DNA of 64,000 nt, from contig JAMWBK010000007.1 in the NCBI GenBank assembly GCA_029953675.1, forward strand, positions 62,001-126,000, written 5' to 3'. The translations under genes were made by a program, and so were the position numbers. This document shows positions 14,690 to 25,696 of this stretch, piece by piece (within the stretch, counting starts at the first letter, position 1; every line of letters starts with the position of its first letter). The notes below the pieces were generated by a model. It did not search any database and was not told where the DNA came from. It worked only from the letters and a program-made list of their open reading frames with translations. The stretch comes from Rhodosorus marinus (lineage: Eukaryota > Rhodophyta > Stylonematophyceae > Stylonematales > Stylonemataceae).

Positions 14690-14948
14690 CTGCGGCTGTG
14701 AGTTGTTGTCGAGGATTGGGGTTTTGTTTCTTTTTCGGTCGCGAGCGTGTTCGTTTACGGGAAGCGCTTCCTCTGGTACGCCTTCCCCTCGATTTTCCGC
14801 GGGGCGTCGTTTGCATTTGCAACTACTTCTGTCTTCCGGGTGGGTGTGTTGCAGGGCCTTTCCTATTTGGGTTGGGTTTGGTCGATTATTCTCTCGGTGC
14901 GGTTTCATATTGGTGGTGCAACGTTTCCTTTGCGCATTCCCCCTCAGG

Positions 14949-16357
14949 ATGGTAGGGATATCTCCGCGCTCGACGGAGCCTCCTCCCAAGGAGGCACTGC
15001 CAGGTGGGGGACTCCGTGTTCGCCTCAGCTGCGGCACGTTTTCTTCCGAGGTTGACTTGGAAGGCGCTTCTGGCACCCAGGCGCGTGCACTTATCTCCGC
15101 TGTCACCAGCCTGATCACGGCTGCGAGTGATCGTGGAGTGCTCCCTCAGCTGACCCAGAAGCTAGGTGGGCTGGAATCGGGATTGCTGGCCAGGTCAAAT
15201 TCAAATTCGGACGAGAACTTGAATTGCCCCAGAGTGGCAGCGTTGGCTGAAGGCAGTCAACATCAGGTCAATCAACATGAACCTGTCCCGGGACAGGCGA
15301 GGGCGGTTGCTTCTGCGCGGGACAGTACGACGTTGGGGAGCGGCAGGCCGGGCAAAACGCGCTTCAGCGCTCGGGGACTCGAGGCAATGGTGGTGGTGAC
15401 TGTGCGGCAACCGGTGTGGAGGAGACTGCAGCTGTGGACTTCCCTCTCTTGGACTAGCCATCAGGTGGTCACCAGCTCCTGGCTACTGCGGGGGCACGTG
15501 GTGGCCGCAAGGGGGGGGCTTCGTACGCCTCAGTCTTGCGGAAGGGCACCACTTCCACACGTACGGCGGCTATGCTCCGTTTCCTACCATCTCGCGAGCC
15601 TCAGGATGGACCTGTGGAGACCACCCTCCAATTTCTGTGGGTGCGAAATGTCCGGCCCCAGACTACAAGAGGCCAGGTTCCGTCTATGCGAGACTTCCGG
15701 GACACTTTTGCGGAATCGTTAGGGTGCAGCCGGGGTGATTTCTTCTTCGCAAACTATGAGGGCCGCGATGTGCTCTTTTTGGTCTCCGCAACCGCCGCCA
15801 AGTACCTGGAGGCCTTGCTGGCGAAGCCTACCGAGCAGTGGCCTGAGAGCGCCCGGTGGCTGCGCTGCAACCCGCAGGTGGTTTTGCACTTGGATTTTGA
15901 CCGTTTCTCCGGCAATTTCCCGTCTCCGGGAGAAACGGCAGGGCTCTCTGAGCATGAGAGCAGCGTGAAGGCGGCAGCGATCCATTGGCTACGGATTCAG
16001 CGCCTTGAGAGGATCTTGTTGGAGCGGTTCCGGTCGGGCCTTCGTCACCCGCGCATGGCGGTGTCCAGCTTCTTCGATCTGGAGAGGCGACTTGTGCTGA
16101 CTTCGCGCTACAAGACAGAGCTGCAGCGGTTGGGGATTTTGGAGGGCTCTGCTTCCAGCACTACTTCCAGCGAGAATGGTGAGGCAGGGGAGCAGACTGA
16201 GGGCATGGCGGTGGAGGACGACCAGGCTACTTTGCTGAAGCCCGCGGGATCCGTTCCGCGAGCCTCGCGGAGTGGGCGGCTCACGACTTTGGTGCGGATA
16301 GGAGGTAAGAAAGCGAGGACCGACTCCCCCGGTTCTAAGGGGGAGAAGCACGATTAG
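14949..16357 (+). pseudogene. Family A ORF1, copy A3 (frameshifted)
   Basis: ATG 14,949 (MVGISPR). The N-terminal third reads in one frame to about 15,500; the conserved C-terminal part (15,536-16,357) reads in the -1 frame and is fully open, with TFAESLGC, NYEGRDVLF, PESARWL, a leucine- and arginine-rich helix near 15,990-16,060, and the basic tail ending KGEKHD then TAG. The frame change is also present in A1 and A2 but at different places, so it is decay. Probably the element's RNA-binding protein; no named domain is recognised. Confidence 0.75.
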
Positions 16358-16388
16358 CGCTCCAGGCACGGCTGCGAGGTCGCAGCCT

Positions 16389-17069
16389 ATGGATCTACAG
16401 TCTTATGTCCTGAAGGAGGGCGGAGACTGGGGCATTTGGCGTACGCGTTTTCGGAGTTGGCTCCGGCGGTGGATTTCTTTGGAAGGAGGCTCGCTTCCCC
16501 TCCGTGGGGGCATTCCCCCAGTCGTCCTCCCTCGTGGAGACCTTCTAGTAGCTGGAACCATTCTCGATTTCATCTTCACGAGCCTGGCCCGTAACATTCG
16601 GGACACAGTCATTTGGGTTTTTCTGGGGGTCATGCCGCGCTGATTCTGGCCCCCATTCACACATCGGAGCGCGTACGAGACCGACTGGCCCTGTTCTTGA
16701 AGGGAGACTTCGAAGTACTACAGCGCAGCTATTTGGCATCGTCAGCACCATCCGCCCGTCGGACTCGGCGTGGCACAGTGTCGCCCGTGCCGGCTCAGAA
16801 ATTGGTAGCAGTGGGCGATTTAAGTCGAGCGGCGCGGGTTTTGGAGGGCCAGGCGCCTGTCCTCCCCTACGATGATAGTCTCGCCCAGACGGTGTCGTCT
16901 TTGTTCCCTGAGACTTGTCCCCTGAATTCGAGGTATTCTTGGACCGTCCGGAGTTGGCCAGGTTTCGCATCGATTTGACGCTCAGTGAGTCTGACTTGGA
17001 GGATTTGCTTCGTACCTCGCGTCGGGGACGCTGTCCCGGACCCTCCGGACTAAGAACAGAGCTATTGCA
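16389..17069 (+). pseudogene. Family A ORF2 N-terminal fragment, copy A3
   Basis: Starts at ATG 16,389 (MDLQSYVLKEGGDWGIW), 31 bases after the ORF1 stop. Frame breaks occur at about 16,640, 16,790 and 16,910 through small deletions relative to A5. It ends inside the first RT motif (GPSGLRTELLQ). The N-terminal region has no APE-type endonuclease and no recognisable zinc finger. Confidence 0.8.
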
Positions 17070-17213
17070 GCCCGAACAGCATCCGCATGCTTCTGATCAT
17101 CTCAGCTCAGTTCAACGCCAGACCAACGTAACCGTAAGCTTTACTGGGCAGCTGCCTACTGCAGCGCAACACTACGTCTAATCCTATCTAGGGAGAAACT
17201 TACTGGAACCCCG

Positions 17214-20200
17214 CTAGCGGGGTCTCATGCTACGTTCAAAAGAAAAAACAGGCACCAGCGGATTCTCCAACTGGTCCACGCGCAAAGCGCCTAGTGCTAT
17301 CTCTGCGTTACCTCGCCATAGTTGCCGGTTTATCTGCGATCTCAGGTCTCTCAGCTCCTCACTCCTCTGCAGTAAGTGTTTGCAGCTGTCGCGGAGGAAC
17401 TCTTGTGCCATTTGCCCCGTACGCCCAAACGTCTCTATCGCTATCGGGATGAACTTGTCATCCGGTTTCTCCATCACCATCGCTTCCTTGTAGTGAGCGA
17501 TTTTCCACTTCTCCGCAGCTCTCGCCGCGTATCCGCTATCATCTTGGCTCCGCCGCAAATATTTTCCCTGTAATGGTGACACCACGGTCACATCCAGCGC
17601 ATACCTTTGTTCGGTCCTCGGATGCCTGGCAACGATATCAGGTCGCAGTCCGTAGTTCTCGAAGTACCCCTCAGGTTCTTGCTCTACGTCCATGAAGTTC
17701 CATCGCCTCAGCCACCGTGCCAGCTCTCTGCAGATTTCGTCGTGCCTACGTTGCCACAGTCCAGTTGATGTTGGGCAGTGATGAAACCGTTGTACCCCAG
17801 TCCTTCCGTGTTTACTCCGGCAACTAGTGCACTTCTCGGTGGTCCGCAATCCCGTAATTGGCAGCCCCAGCAGTTGTCGAACGTTTACCTGCATCTCAAC
17901 CGCACTCAATTTTTTCGGTGTCAGCGTTAGTATTTCACGCAGCCAGACTCCCGACCCGGATCCCGCGGCGGACCGTATTCGAGCTCGGTTTTCAGGGGAG
18001 ATTCGTGGGGTTGATGACCAACCTTTGGAATGCACAATGGTGTGCCTCTCGAGAGAGGGTTTGTTGTATTGAACCATTATTCCAAGCTGCAGTCTCGCCC
18101 GGTGCGCTTCGAAGAGATGTTTCTCGCGGTTGTTGCAGGGTAGTCAGTGCCAAGATCCGCGGCGGGGTTTCTGGTCCGAGCCTCCGTTGTATTGCTCGCG
18201 ACGATGCACAGATCTGATCCGCCAGCTGTGCAGTCGACCAGCGTTGCTCCGTCGGCTCGTATGTGTCTGGTGAGCGTTCTGCCGAAACCTCCCGCTCTAG
18301 TTCAGTCAGGTATGGCCATTCATCTTCATTGTTCCGGAAGGTGTTTCTCCATGACAAGTAAAACGCGATGGGTTGGACGCGCTTTCGAGTAGCGAAACCC
18401 AACCCCCCCCCCCAGCGGCAGGGCAGAGCGATTTGGTCCGAGATCAGCTCTGCGTACTCGTCGTCCTCTACAGCTGCCGTAGCGAGGCCTCCGAATAGAA
18501 TTTCCAGATGATATCTGGTCATCACATCGGCCTCGCGTGCCAGAGTTCTTCCAAACTCGTATGCGAGGCATCGTAGAACATAATCTAGCCGCGCTTCCGC
18601 ACAGAACCTGAAGAGGGCAATTTGCGTCGTAAGCTCCGGTTGTGGGAGCTTGGCAATTTCCTCAAAGAGTTTCTCATGCTTATTTTGCAGCCCCCGGCAC
18701 TCCTGTTCGATATATTCTCGGCTGCCTATCGGTATCGAGTGGATGGTGACTCCGTCTCTGGTCACTTGGACTCCAGGAATCTCATGATTGACCACTCGCG
18801 TGGTAGTCAGTGTTCGCCCGTACACAGTGCACTTGCCGAGTTGCAGGCGTGCTCAAAGAGAGGGGAGCACAGTTTTTGCCCATGCCAGGGGTGCCTTCAA
18901 GGCTTGTAGCGGCCCGACAATCGTGATATCGTCGTGGATAGCAACAATCGTTTCGTTGGGGAACTTGGCTCGCAACGCTCTTAGAAAGGGCGCAACGCTC
19001 TTGGAAAGGGCGCCAGGGATAGTCCGTGCAGCACCGGCCCCAGTGGATCTCCCTGTTGGACTCCTGTAGCTCCTTGGAGGTCAGACGAGAGGTGTCGGTT
19101 TCGCTCTGTCCAGGGGCAGATCGCCAGCCACAGAGCGTCGGTGAGTCCGCGTTGTCGCTTCCATAGCCAAGTCTATACACTGGTGCAAGCTCCGGGAAGT
19201 GCTCGTCCACCAGTTTCTTGGCAAGGCGTCGGTCGATGCGATTAAAGGCATTCTTCAGGTCTAGCCGAAGGACCACCGAATCGGGTTCACATGACAAATG
19301 GGCCTGGATCGCGTGAAGTGAGCGTTCGCACCCGCCACTTACTCCAATACCCAGTTGTAAGGGCACCAGGAGCTCACGCACCCTGTCCATAACCGCGTGA
19401 AGAGTCCATGGCGTTGCTACCTTGCGCAAAACTTCTGGTACTCCGATAGGGCGAACTCCGGGATGTTCCGGCGGCACTGAACCCTTGTAAGGCTTCGCGA
19501 ACGGCAGGAGTCGACTGCTGCGAAGGGCGCGGGTCAGAGCCGTGGAAAATTTCTCTGGAGCGGTCGCCAGTTGTCGCAATACACGAATCAACGCCACTGC
19601 CTCTGTTGAGTTTCACCTTGGAGGTGTTCCGCTCCGAGACCGCTAGGGCCTGAGCTCTTGCCTTGAGGAAGACGTGCCACGATCGACATGAGGCCCTCGT
19701 CGGCCGCTTTTCTTGAATCCCACCGCCGCTTAAGTGTTTCGGTATTCAGAGCGAGCAAAGATTCCAGGGCTTGTGCAATCTCGTCTGGTAAGTCACCTCC
19801 CGCCGGGTCGGGAAAGAGCGCTTGAGGTTGTCTCCACGTAGCCGCGGTAAAAGGTGCCATATCGGTGGCCTGTAGGCTCCGAGCTGCATCTGAAAGGCGG
19901 CCAAGGTGTGCTAGTTTCAACGCTCGCTTGTGGCGCCCGAGATGTTGGCATCGAACCGCTTTAGCTCCTTGTGGTGCGGTAGTATGCGACAGCATAGACG
20001 CCTTGTCCTCTACAGCGCTCCAGACCGTAGAGAATTCTCCTTCAAGCACGTGCGATACCTGAATGCCAACATCAAGTGCAGAGTGTCCAAGGACAAGGCC
20101 TGGAAGTCCGACAAGAAGCAGGCTGGCGTTTGTTGGTGCGGTGCTCTCCATAGAGAGCTCTAATGCAGCACGGAAGAGGCAGCTCCATGTATGGACCTGG

Positions 20201-20376
20201 CCGCGTGGCACAAATCGCCGTGTGGGAACCGGGCAGAGTGTAAGGCGCGTCCACTGCCTGCCTCCTTCCGTGATGTCGTCGACGAAGACGCTCCACCGTC
20301 TGATCCAGTCTTGACGATCCGAGAAGAACAGAGGCTCGTCGCGGCGTCGTTTGATTCCCCTACGTCTGCTCGGCAT
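17214..20376 (-). pseudogene. Family B ORF2 (RT plus restriction-like endonuclease), long copy
   Basis: Start ATG complement at 20,374-20,376 (MPSRRRGIKRRRDE). N-terminal region, then KSSGPSGLGAEHLQ, HPGVRPIGVPEVLRK, RLDLKNAFNRIDRR, and, after frameshifts, GVQQGDPLGPVLHG and the catalytic IHDDITIVG box (near 18,925-18,955). Thumb, then zinc knuckle CTSC...HHC (about 17,780-17,835), then the nuclease motif RPDIV with YALDV 12-14 residues later, and a downstream EKWKIAHY segment that fits the catalytic-lysine region of R2-type nucleases. Breaks: near 19,598, near 19,080, a 20-bp tandem duplication at 18,971-19,010, and near 18,000. Unlike A and D, this family keeps the proline of the PD motif. 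Confidence 0.85.
18971..19010. repeat. 20-bp tandem duplication in B ORF2
   Basis: Two copies of CGCAACGCTCTTAGAAAGGG (18,971-18,990 and, with one change, 18,991-19,010). The duplication shifts the frame just before the IHDD box. The same duplication is present in the inverted twin at 23,556-23,595, so both descend from one already broken copy. Confidence 0.9.
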
Positions 20377-21432
20377 TATTGCGCTGGGTTTTCCTGGCTC
20401 TCCTCGTGTCCATCGTGTGATGGTTGCCGTCAAGGGCAACCTGTGTCACAGTGGTATCCTGTGGAGTCTCCTCGGATGCCGGAGTCATCTCAGTATCCGG
20501 TGCGGTGCCATCGGCGGATACTCGCGAGCGCTTCTGTTGAGGTGGCTCCGGAAGGTTGCAGAGGAGCTCCGCATGGGGATTGTCCTCGTGTGCTGCGTGC
20601 TCAGGTACTTGGGAAGTCGCGCTGGTCTCAACCGGGGCGTCAACTGTCCCACGTTCTGCCTGTACATCCCCTGGAAGGGACGAGGCTTCAGGGTCTGCGT
20701 TCGAAGCGGCTGCAGGCCCCGGGGGTTCCGCGCACTCCCCGGGTACCTCAGGCGGATGTTGTCTGGCTTTTAGGAGCTCTAGTCGTCCCTCCAGATACTC
20801 GTAGAGCGCTGCGAGAGTGTGGAAGGAGAGTTGTCGCCTGCGGATCCTCGAACGAATGCGGAGAAGCTGCTCGATGGCCCGCTTCAGCGTGTGGGCAGCG
20901 ATATCCCCGGGAGCGATGGTCTGACGTTCGAGGTAACCCAGAAGGTTGTCTGGGTCCAGCACCTGGCCAGTGTAAAGGCTTACTTGTCGATCGTCGTGTC
21001 GTTGTGTGAAGGATCCGAAAATCCCAGTCCGGAAAACTCCTCGGGAGACGGCACTTTGGAGAATCGGAATTGCGTCTGGATGGCACAGCAGGCTTGCATG
21101 GGAGGCAATAAAGTCCACATGCGCCACATAAGAGCTGGGCATACCCATTGCTCTGCAAAGAACCGTTGTGAAGTCCGCAGGGGCCACCTCATCCAGCCTT
21201 GGGGGTCGGACATTCCGTAACGTCGCGAGGACTGGAGCAACATCGGGTCCCCAGCCAGACCCCCCGACCGTAGCGTGCAAATGCCGCAGGGCAGCCTGCT
21301 GGGTCTGGGGTCCGGGGAGTCCAGAAGTTCTGGAACGAGCATCTCCTCCTCTCCCTGGTTCTTTCTGAGCTGCAAACTCGGCGAAGGTTGGCTTTGTAGG
21401 GCCCTCCCCGATGGCTGGGAATGCCTCCGCAT
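20360..21432 (-). pseudogene. Family B ORF1, long copy
   Basis: ATG complement at 21,430-21,432 (MRRHSQPSGRALQ). One frameshift near 21,280 separates the first 50 residues from the remaining 306, which are open to the stop at 20,360. The central part is rich in Arg and Leu (a possible coiled coil near 20,790-20,900); the C-terminal third is Pro-, Glu- and Ala-rich. No similarity to family A ORF1 is obvious by eye beyond position. The role is presumably binding element RNA (inference). Confidence 0.65.
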
Positions 21433-21486
21433 AGTGTCCTAGATCCCGGACACCTGTCCCTCCCTGGGGCGCAGGGGGCCGGGTTC

Positions 21487-22803
21487 CTAAATCATGGACG
21501 TCATAACTTCCTGGCAGTCAACCGTTACGTAACCACACTCTGATCCAGCTCCGGCTCCAGCTGGGGACCGAATTCTGGCCCGGTCTTCAGCCAAATTTGC
21601 CCGTGGGATACCAGTTTTTGGAAAGCTGCATGGTGTGCCTCTCTGGAGAGGGTTTGTTGAATGGAACCATGTTTCCACGCTGGGGGATCGGCTTCTTCTG
21701 CGCCTGGGGCGGTTTCGGTTTTCTGCCCCAGGGTGGCCAGGTTCTTGATACGCTCGGGGGCATCTGGGCGCAGTCTGCGTTGCGTTGCTTGTGCAGAAGC
21801 GCGGATTTGGTCAGGAAGCTGGGCCGGTGACCTTTGAATTATCCTCTGTTTGTGGGTGTCTGCATGCACTTCCGAAGATGATTGCTCTTGTACCTCGGTG
21901 AGGTATGGCCATTCCCCGTGACTACCTTTGAAAGCTTAACACCAAGCCGAGTAGAAGGCAATGGGCTGGATCCGTTGTCTCGTAGCGAATCCCAGTCCTC
22001 CCCATCGACAGGGGAGTGGGATCTGGTCTAGTGTAGGGTTTTCGTAGTCAGGGCCCTCTATGGCCGTAAGTGTGAGGCCTCCAAATAGCGTATCTAGGTG
22101 ATAGCGCGTCAGGGCGTCCGCCTCCCGTGCAAGTGTTCTTCCAAAGGGGTAGGCGAGGCAGCGTAGAAAGTAGTCCACGCGGGGCTCAGAACAATACCGG
22201 AAGAGGGCCAGTTTCGTAGTCAGTTCCTCAGGGAACAGGTGAACTATCTCCTTAAATGGTTTCTCGTGGTTGTTTTGTAGCCGGCGGCACTCGCTTTGGA
22301 TGTAAGCGCGTGTTCCCATCGGAATGGAATGGATGGTAACTCCGTCTCGCGTCGCCGTGACTCAAGGCATGTCGCGGCTGAGCAGTCGGGGCGTGGTCAA
22401 CGTGATGCCGTAGAAGGTGCACTTGGCAAGCTGCAGTCGGGCTCCGAGTGAGGGAAGTGGAGTCTGACCCCAGTGTATTGAATCTTTCAGTAGTTGTAGC
22501 GGCCCTACGATGGTGATTTCATCGTGAATCGCCACCATGGCCAAAACAGGGGCTTTGTTGTGCAATGCTTCCAAGAAGAGCACCAGGGAGAGCGCATGTA
22601 GGATCGCTCCCAGGTCATCTCCTTGTTGAACTCCCGTTGTGGCCAGAAGCGTCAAGCGATGGGTGTCGTCTTGGTCTGGAACGTGGTTATCACGCAATCT
22701 GAAGAGTGTAGGAGCATCCGTGCTGTCATTTCCGTAGCCAAGCCGGTACACTGCTTCCAGCTCGGGGAAATGGTGGTCCAGTATTAACTCCAGCATAGAG
22801 CTG
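21487..22803 (-). mobile_element. Diverged family B relative (element C), both ends missing
   Basis: Minus-strand ORF2 fragment related to B but clearly diverged. Recognisable: FPELEAVYRLGYG (about 22,730-22,770), TGVQQGDDLGAILHALSL (22,590-22,645), IHDEITIVGPL (about 22,500-22,535), then thumb segments and SREAHHAAFQKL near 21,630. The second catalytic aspartate is Glu here (IHDE for IHDD). It stops near 21,487 before the zinc knuckle and at about 22,803 inside the RT. Frame changes occur at about 22,360, 21,940 and 21,870. Dead fragment. Confidence 0.75.
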
Positions 22804-22805
22804 AC

Positions 22806-22975
22806 GCAACTTTTCGTTCAGAGATCTCGTAAAGAACAAGACAGTGGACGTGCACCATCGTTCGACAAAAGAGATGGTAGCAGATTTTCTGACGAAACCC
22901 GCTACGAGAGGAATCCATCATTATGCGGCACCAAATGTCAAGTGGGAGATGCTGAAATTAATGGTTTGGGGGGGT
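22806..22975 (+). mobile_element. Ty1/copia polyprotein C-terminal scrap
   Basis: An open stretch translates to a segment ending FLTKPATRG, preceded by HHRSTKEMVAD. This matches the conserved end of the copia RNase H region (a VDVxxxxxxEMVADxxTKP pattern). No LTR, integrase or RT remains beside it. It lies exactly between the diverged B fragment and the right-hand B copy, so it may be the old target DNA. Only about 170 bases, so the call rests on one motif. Confidence 0.6.
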
Positions 22976-22977
22976 TA

Positions 22978-25439
22978 GATTCGTGTATTGCGACAACTGG
23001 CGACCGCTCCGGAGAAATTTTCCCCGGCTCTGACCACGCCCTTCGCAGCAGTCGACTCCTGCCGTTCGCGAAGCCCAACAAGGGTTCAGTGCCGCCGGAA
23101 CATCCCGGAGTTCGCCCTATCGGAGTACCAGAAGTTTTGCGCAAGGTAGCAACGCCATGGACTCTTCACGCGGTTATGGACAGGGTGCGTGAGCTCCTGG
23201 TGCCCTTACAACTGGGTATTGGAGTAAGTGGCGGGTGCGAACGCTCACTTCACGCGATCCAGGCCCATTTGTCATGTGAACCCGATTCGGTGGTCCTTCG
23301 GCTAGACCTGAAGAATGCCTTTAATCGCATCGACCGACGCCTTGCCAAGAAACTGGTGGACGAGCACTTCCCGGAGCTTGCACCAGTGTATAGACTTGGC
23401 TATGGAAGCGACAACGCGGACTCACCGACGCTCTGTGGCTGGCGATCTGCCCCTGGACAGAGCGAAACCGACACCTCTCGTCTGACCTCCAAGGAGCTAC
23501 AGGAGTCCAACAGGGAGATCCACTGGGGCCGGTGCTGCACGGACTATCCCTGGCGCCCTTTCCAAGAGCGTTGCGCCCTTTCTAAGAGCGTTGCGAGCCA
23601 AGTTCCCCAACGAAACGATTGTTGCTATCCACGACGATATCACGATTGTCGGGCCGCTACAAGCCTTGAAGGCACCCCTGGCATGGGCAAAAACTGTGCT
23701 CCCCTCTCTTTGAGCACGCCTGCAACTCGGCAAGTGCACTGTGTACGGGCGAACACTGACTACCACGCGAGTGGTCAATCATGAGATTCCTGGAGTCCAA
23801 GTGACCAGAGACGGAGTCACCATCCACTCGATACCGATAGGCAGCCGAGAATATATCGAACAGGAGTGCCGGGGGCTGCAAAATAAGCATGAGAAACTCT
23901 TTGAGGAAATTGCCAAGCTCCCACAACCGGAGCTTACGACGCAAATTGCCCTCTTCAGGTTCTGTGCGGAAGCGCGGCTAGATTATGTTCTACGATGCCT
24001 CGCATACGAGTTTGGAAGAACTCTGGCACGCGAGGCCGATGTGATGACCAGATATCATCTGGAAATTCTATTCGGAGGCCTCGCTACGGCAGCTGTAGAG
24101 GACGACGAGTACGCAGAGCTGATCTCGGACCAAATCGCTCTGCCCTGCCGCTGGGGGGGGGGGTTGGGTTTCGCTACTCGAAAGCGCGTCCAACCCATCG
24201 CGTTTTACTTGTCATGGAGAAACACCTTCCGGAACAATGAAGATGAATGGCCATACCTGACTGAACTAGAGCGGGAGGTTTCGGCAGAACGCTCACCAGA
24301 CACATACGAGCCGACGGAGCAACGCTGGTCGACTGCACAGCTGGCGGATCAGATCTGTGCATCGTCGCGAGCAATACAACGGAGGCTCGGACCAGAAACC
24401 CCGCCGCGGATCTTGGCACTGACTACCCTGCAACAACCGCGAGAAACATCTCTTCGAAGCGCACCGGGCGAGACTGCAGCTTGGAATAATGGTTCAATAC
24501 AACAAACCCTCTCTCGAGAGGCACACCATTGTGCATTCCAAAGGTTGGTCATCAACCCCACGAATCTCCCCTGAAAACCGAGCTCGAATACGGTCCGCCG
24601 CGGGATCCGGGTCGGGAGTCTGGCTGCGTGAAATACTAACGCTGACACCGAAAAAATTGAGTGCGGTTGAGATGCAGGTAAACGTTCGACAACTGCTGGG
24701 GCTGCCAATTACGGGATTGCGGACCACCGAGAAGTGCACTAGTTGCCGGAGTAAACACGGAAGGACTGGGGTACAACGGTTTCATCACTGCCCAACATCA
24801 ACTGGACTGTGGCAACGTAGGCACGACGAAATCTGCAGAGAGCTGGCACGGTGGCTGAGGCGATGGAACTTCATGGACGTAGAGCAAGAACCTGAGGGGT
24901 ACTTCGAGAACTACGGACTGCGACCTGATATCGTTGCCAGGCATCCGAGGACCGAACAAAGGTATGCGCTGGATGTGACCGTGGTGTCACCATTACAGGG
25001 AAAATATTTGCGGCGGAGCCAAGATGATAGCGGATACGCGGCGAGAGCTGCGGAGAAGTGGAAAATCGCTCACTACAAGGAAGCGATGGTGATGGAGAAA
25101 CCGGATGACAAGTTCATCCCGATAGCGATAGAGACGTTTGGGCGTACGGGGCAAATGGCACAAGAGTTCCTCCGCGACAGCTGCAAACACTTACTGCAGA
25201 GGAGTGAGGAGCTGAGAGACCTGAGATCGCAGATAAACCGGCAACTATGGCGAGGTAACGCAGAGATAGCACTAGGCGCTTTGCGCGTTGGACCAGTTGG
25301 AGAATCCGCTGGTGCCTGTTTTTTCTTTTGAACGTAGCATGAGACCCCGCTAGCGGGGTTCCAGTAAGTTTCTCCCTAGATAGGATTAGACGTAGTGTTG
25401 CGCTGCAGTAGGCAGCTGCCCAGTAAAGCTTACGGTTAC
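22978..25439 (+). mobile_element. Family B 5'-truncated copy (right arm of inverted repeat)
   Basis: Plus-strand copy that begins inside the RT domain and ends at the same 3' base as the long B copy. It is nearly identical to the reverse complement of 17,128-19,589: equal length (2,462 bases), a few substitutions near its 5' end, a one-base deletion near 23,030 and a one-base insertion near 25,287. The CCCCGCTAGCGGGG palindrome is at about 25,345-25,358. 5' truncation with an intact 3' end is what target-primed reverse transcription produces, but no target-site duplication is visible. Confidence 0.9.
22981..25331 (+). pseudogene. Family B ORF2 C-terminal fragment
   Basis: Carries RT from RPIGVPEVLRK onward, the zinc knuckle CTSC...HHC (about 24,735-24,790) and nuclease motifs RPDIV (24,925) and YALDV (24,963). 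It shares the left copy's 20-bp duplication (23,556-23,595), the frameshift before GVQQGDP, and the break near 24,560. An extra base near 25,287 changes the last 15 residues. No start codon in context; not expressed as a protein. Confidence 0.85.
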
Positions 25440-25696
25440 CAAACAGACTGAAGTTTGAAGATTGACATCATTTACGTGGAGCTTCAGAGAAGCATTCCAC
25501 AGGTGCAGATCAGCTGCCATCTGTTCGCAGGATAACCCGCCTTCGAAGGCAGACTATTTGCGGGGTTGGAACTAAGGCGTTTATTCGCTAATTTGAGGAA
25601 AACAGCACAAATGGGAAACAAGACCGCCAAAGCCGAAGATCACGAGCCTCCAAAATACTACTGCAACAGAGAGAGTGCTGCGGGGTCGAAGGGCAT

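Larger units (their letters stand above)
14690..17069 (+). mobile_element. Family A non-LTR retrotransposon, copy A3 (5' half)
   Basis: Carries the GC-rich 5' leader, ORF1 and the first 680 bases of ORF2, then stops abruptly at GCTATTGCAG (17,060-17,069). Unrelated bases (17,070-17,127) separate it from the family B 3' end. It is very close in sequence to A5 (34,519-37,685), including the bases around the ORF1 stop, so the two come from recent relatives. Loss of the 3' half suggests truncation by rearrangement, since retrotransposition normally loses the 5' end. Confidence 0.85.
17128..21486 (-). mobile_element. Family B non-LTR retrotransposon, long copy (left)
   Basis: Minus-strand element with ORF1 (about 21,432 to 20,360), ORF2 (20,376 to 17,214) and a short 3' UTR that contains the perfect palindrome CCCCGCTAGCGGGG (about 17,212-17,225) before ending at 17,128. 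ORF2 overlaps ORF1 by 17 bases: its ATG sits in the last codons of ORF1. At least four frameshifts disable it. Its 3' 2,462 bases are repeated in inverted orientation at 22,978-25,439. The 5' limit is approximate. Confidence 0.85.
17128..25439. repeat. 2.46-kb near-perfect inverted repeat with 3.4-kb spacer
   Basis: Arms 17,128-19,589 and 22,978-25,439 are reverse complements. The spacer (19,590-22,977) holds the rest of the long B copy, the diverged relative and the copia scrap. A transcript through the whole unit could fold into a 2.4-kb duplex. Confidence 0.9.

Noticed and set aside
15481-15540. Possible programmed -1 frameshift at a G-run in family A ORF1
   Set aside because: A1, A2 and A3 all change to the -1 frame, and a run of G sits near the overlap. 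But the downstream frame already reads sensibly well upstream of the G-run (GQLQ...GARGGPKG), and the switch point differs between copies (A2 near 5,950, A1 further upstream). This is independent decay.
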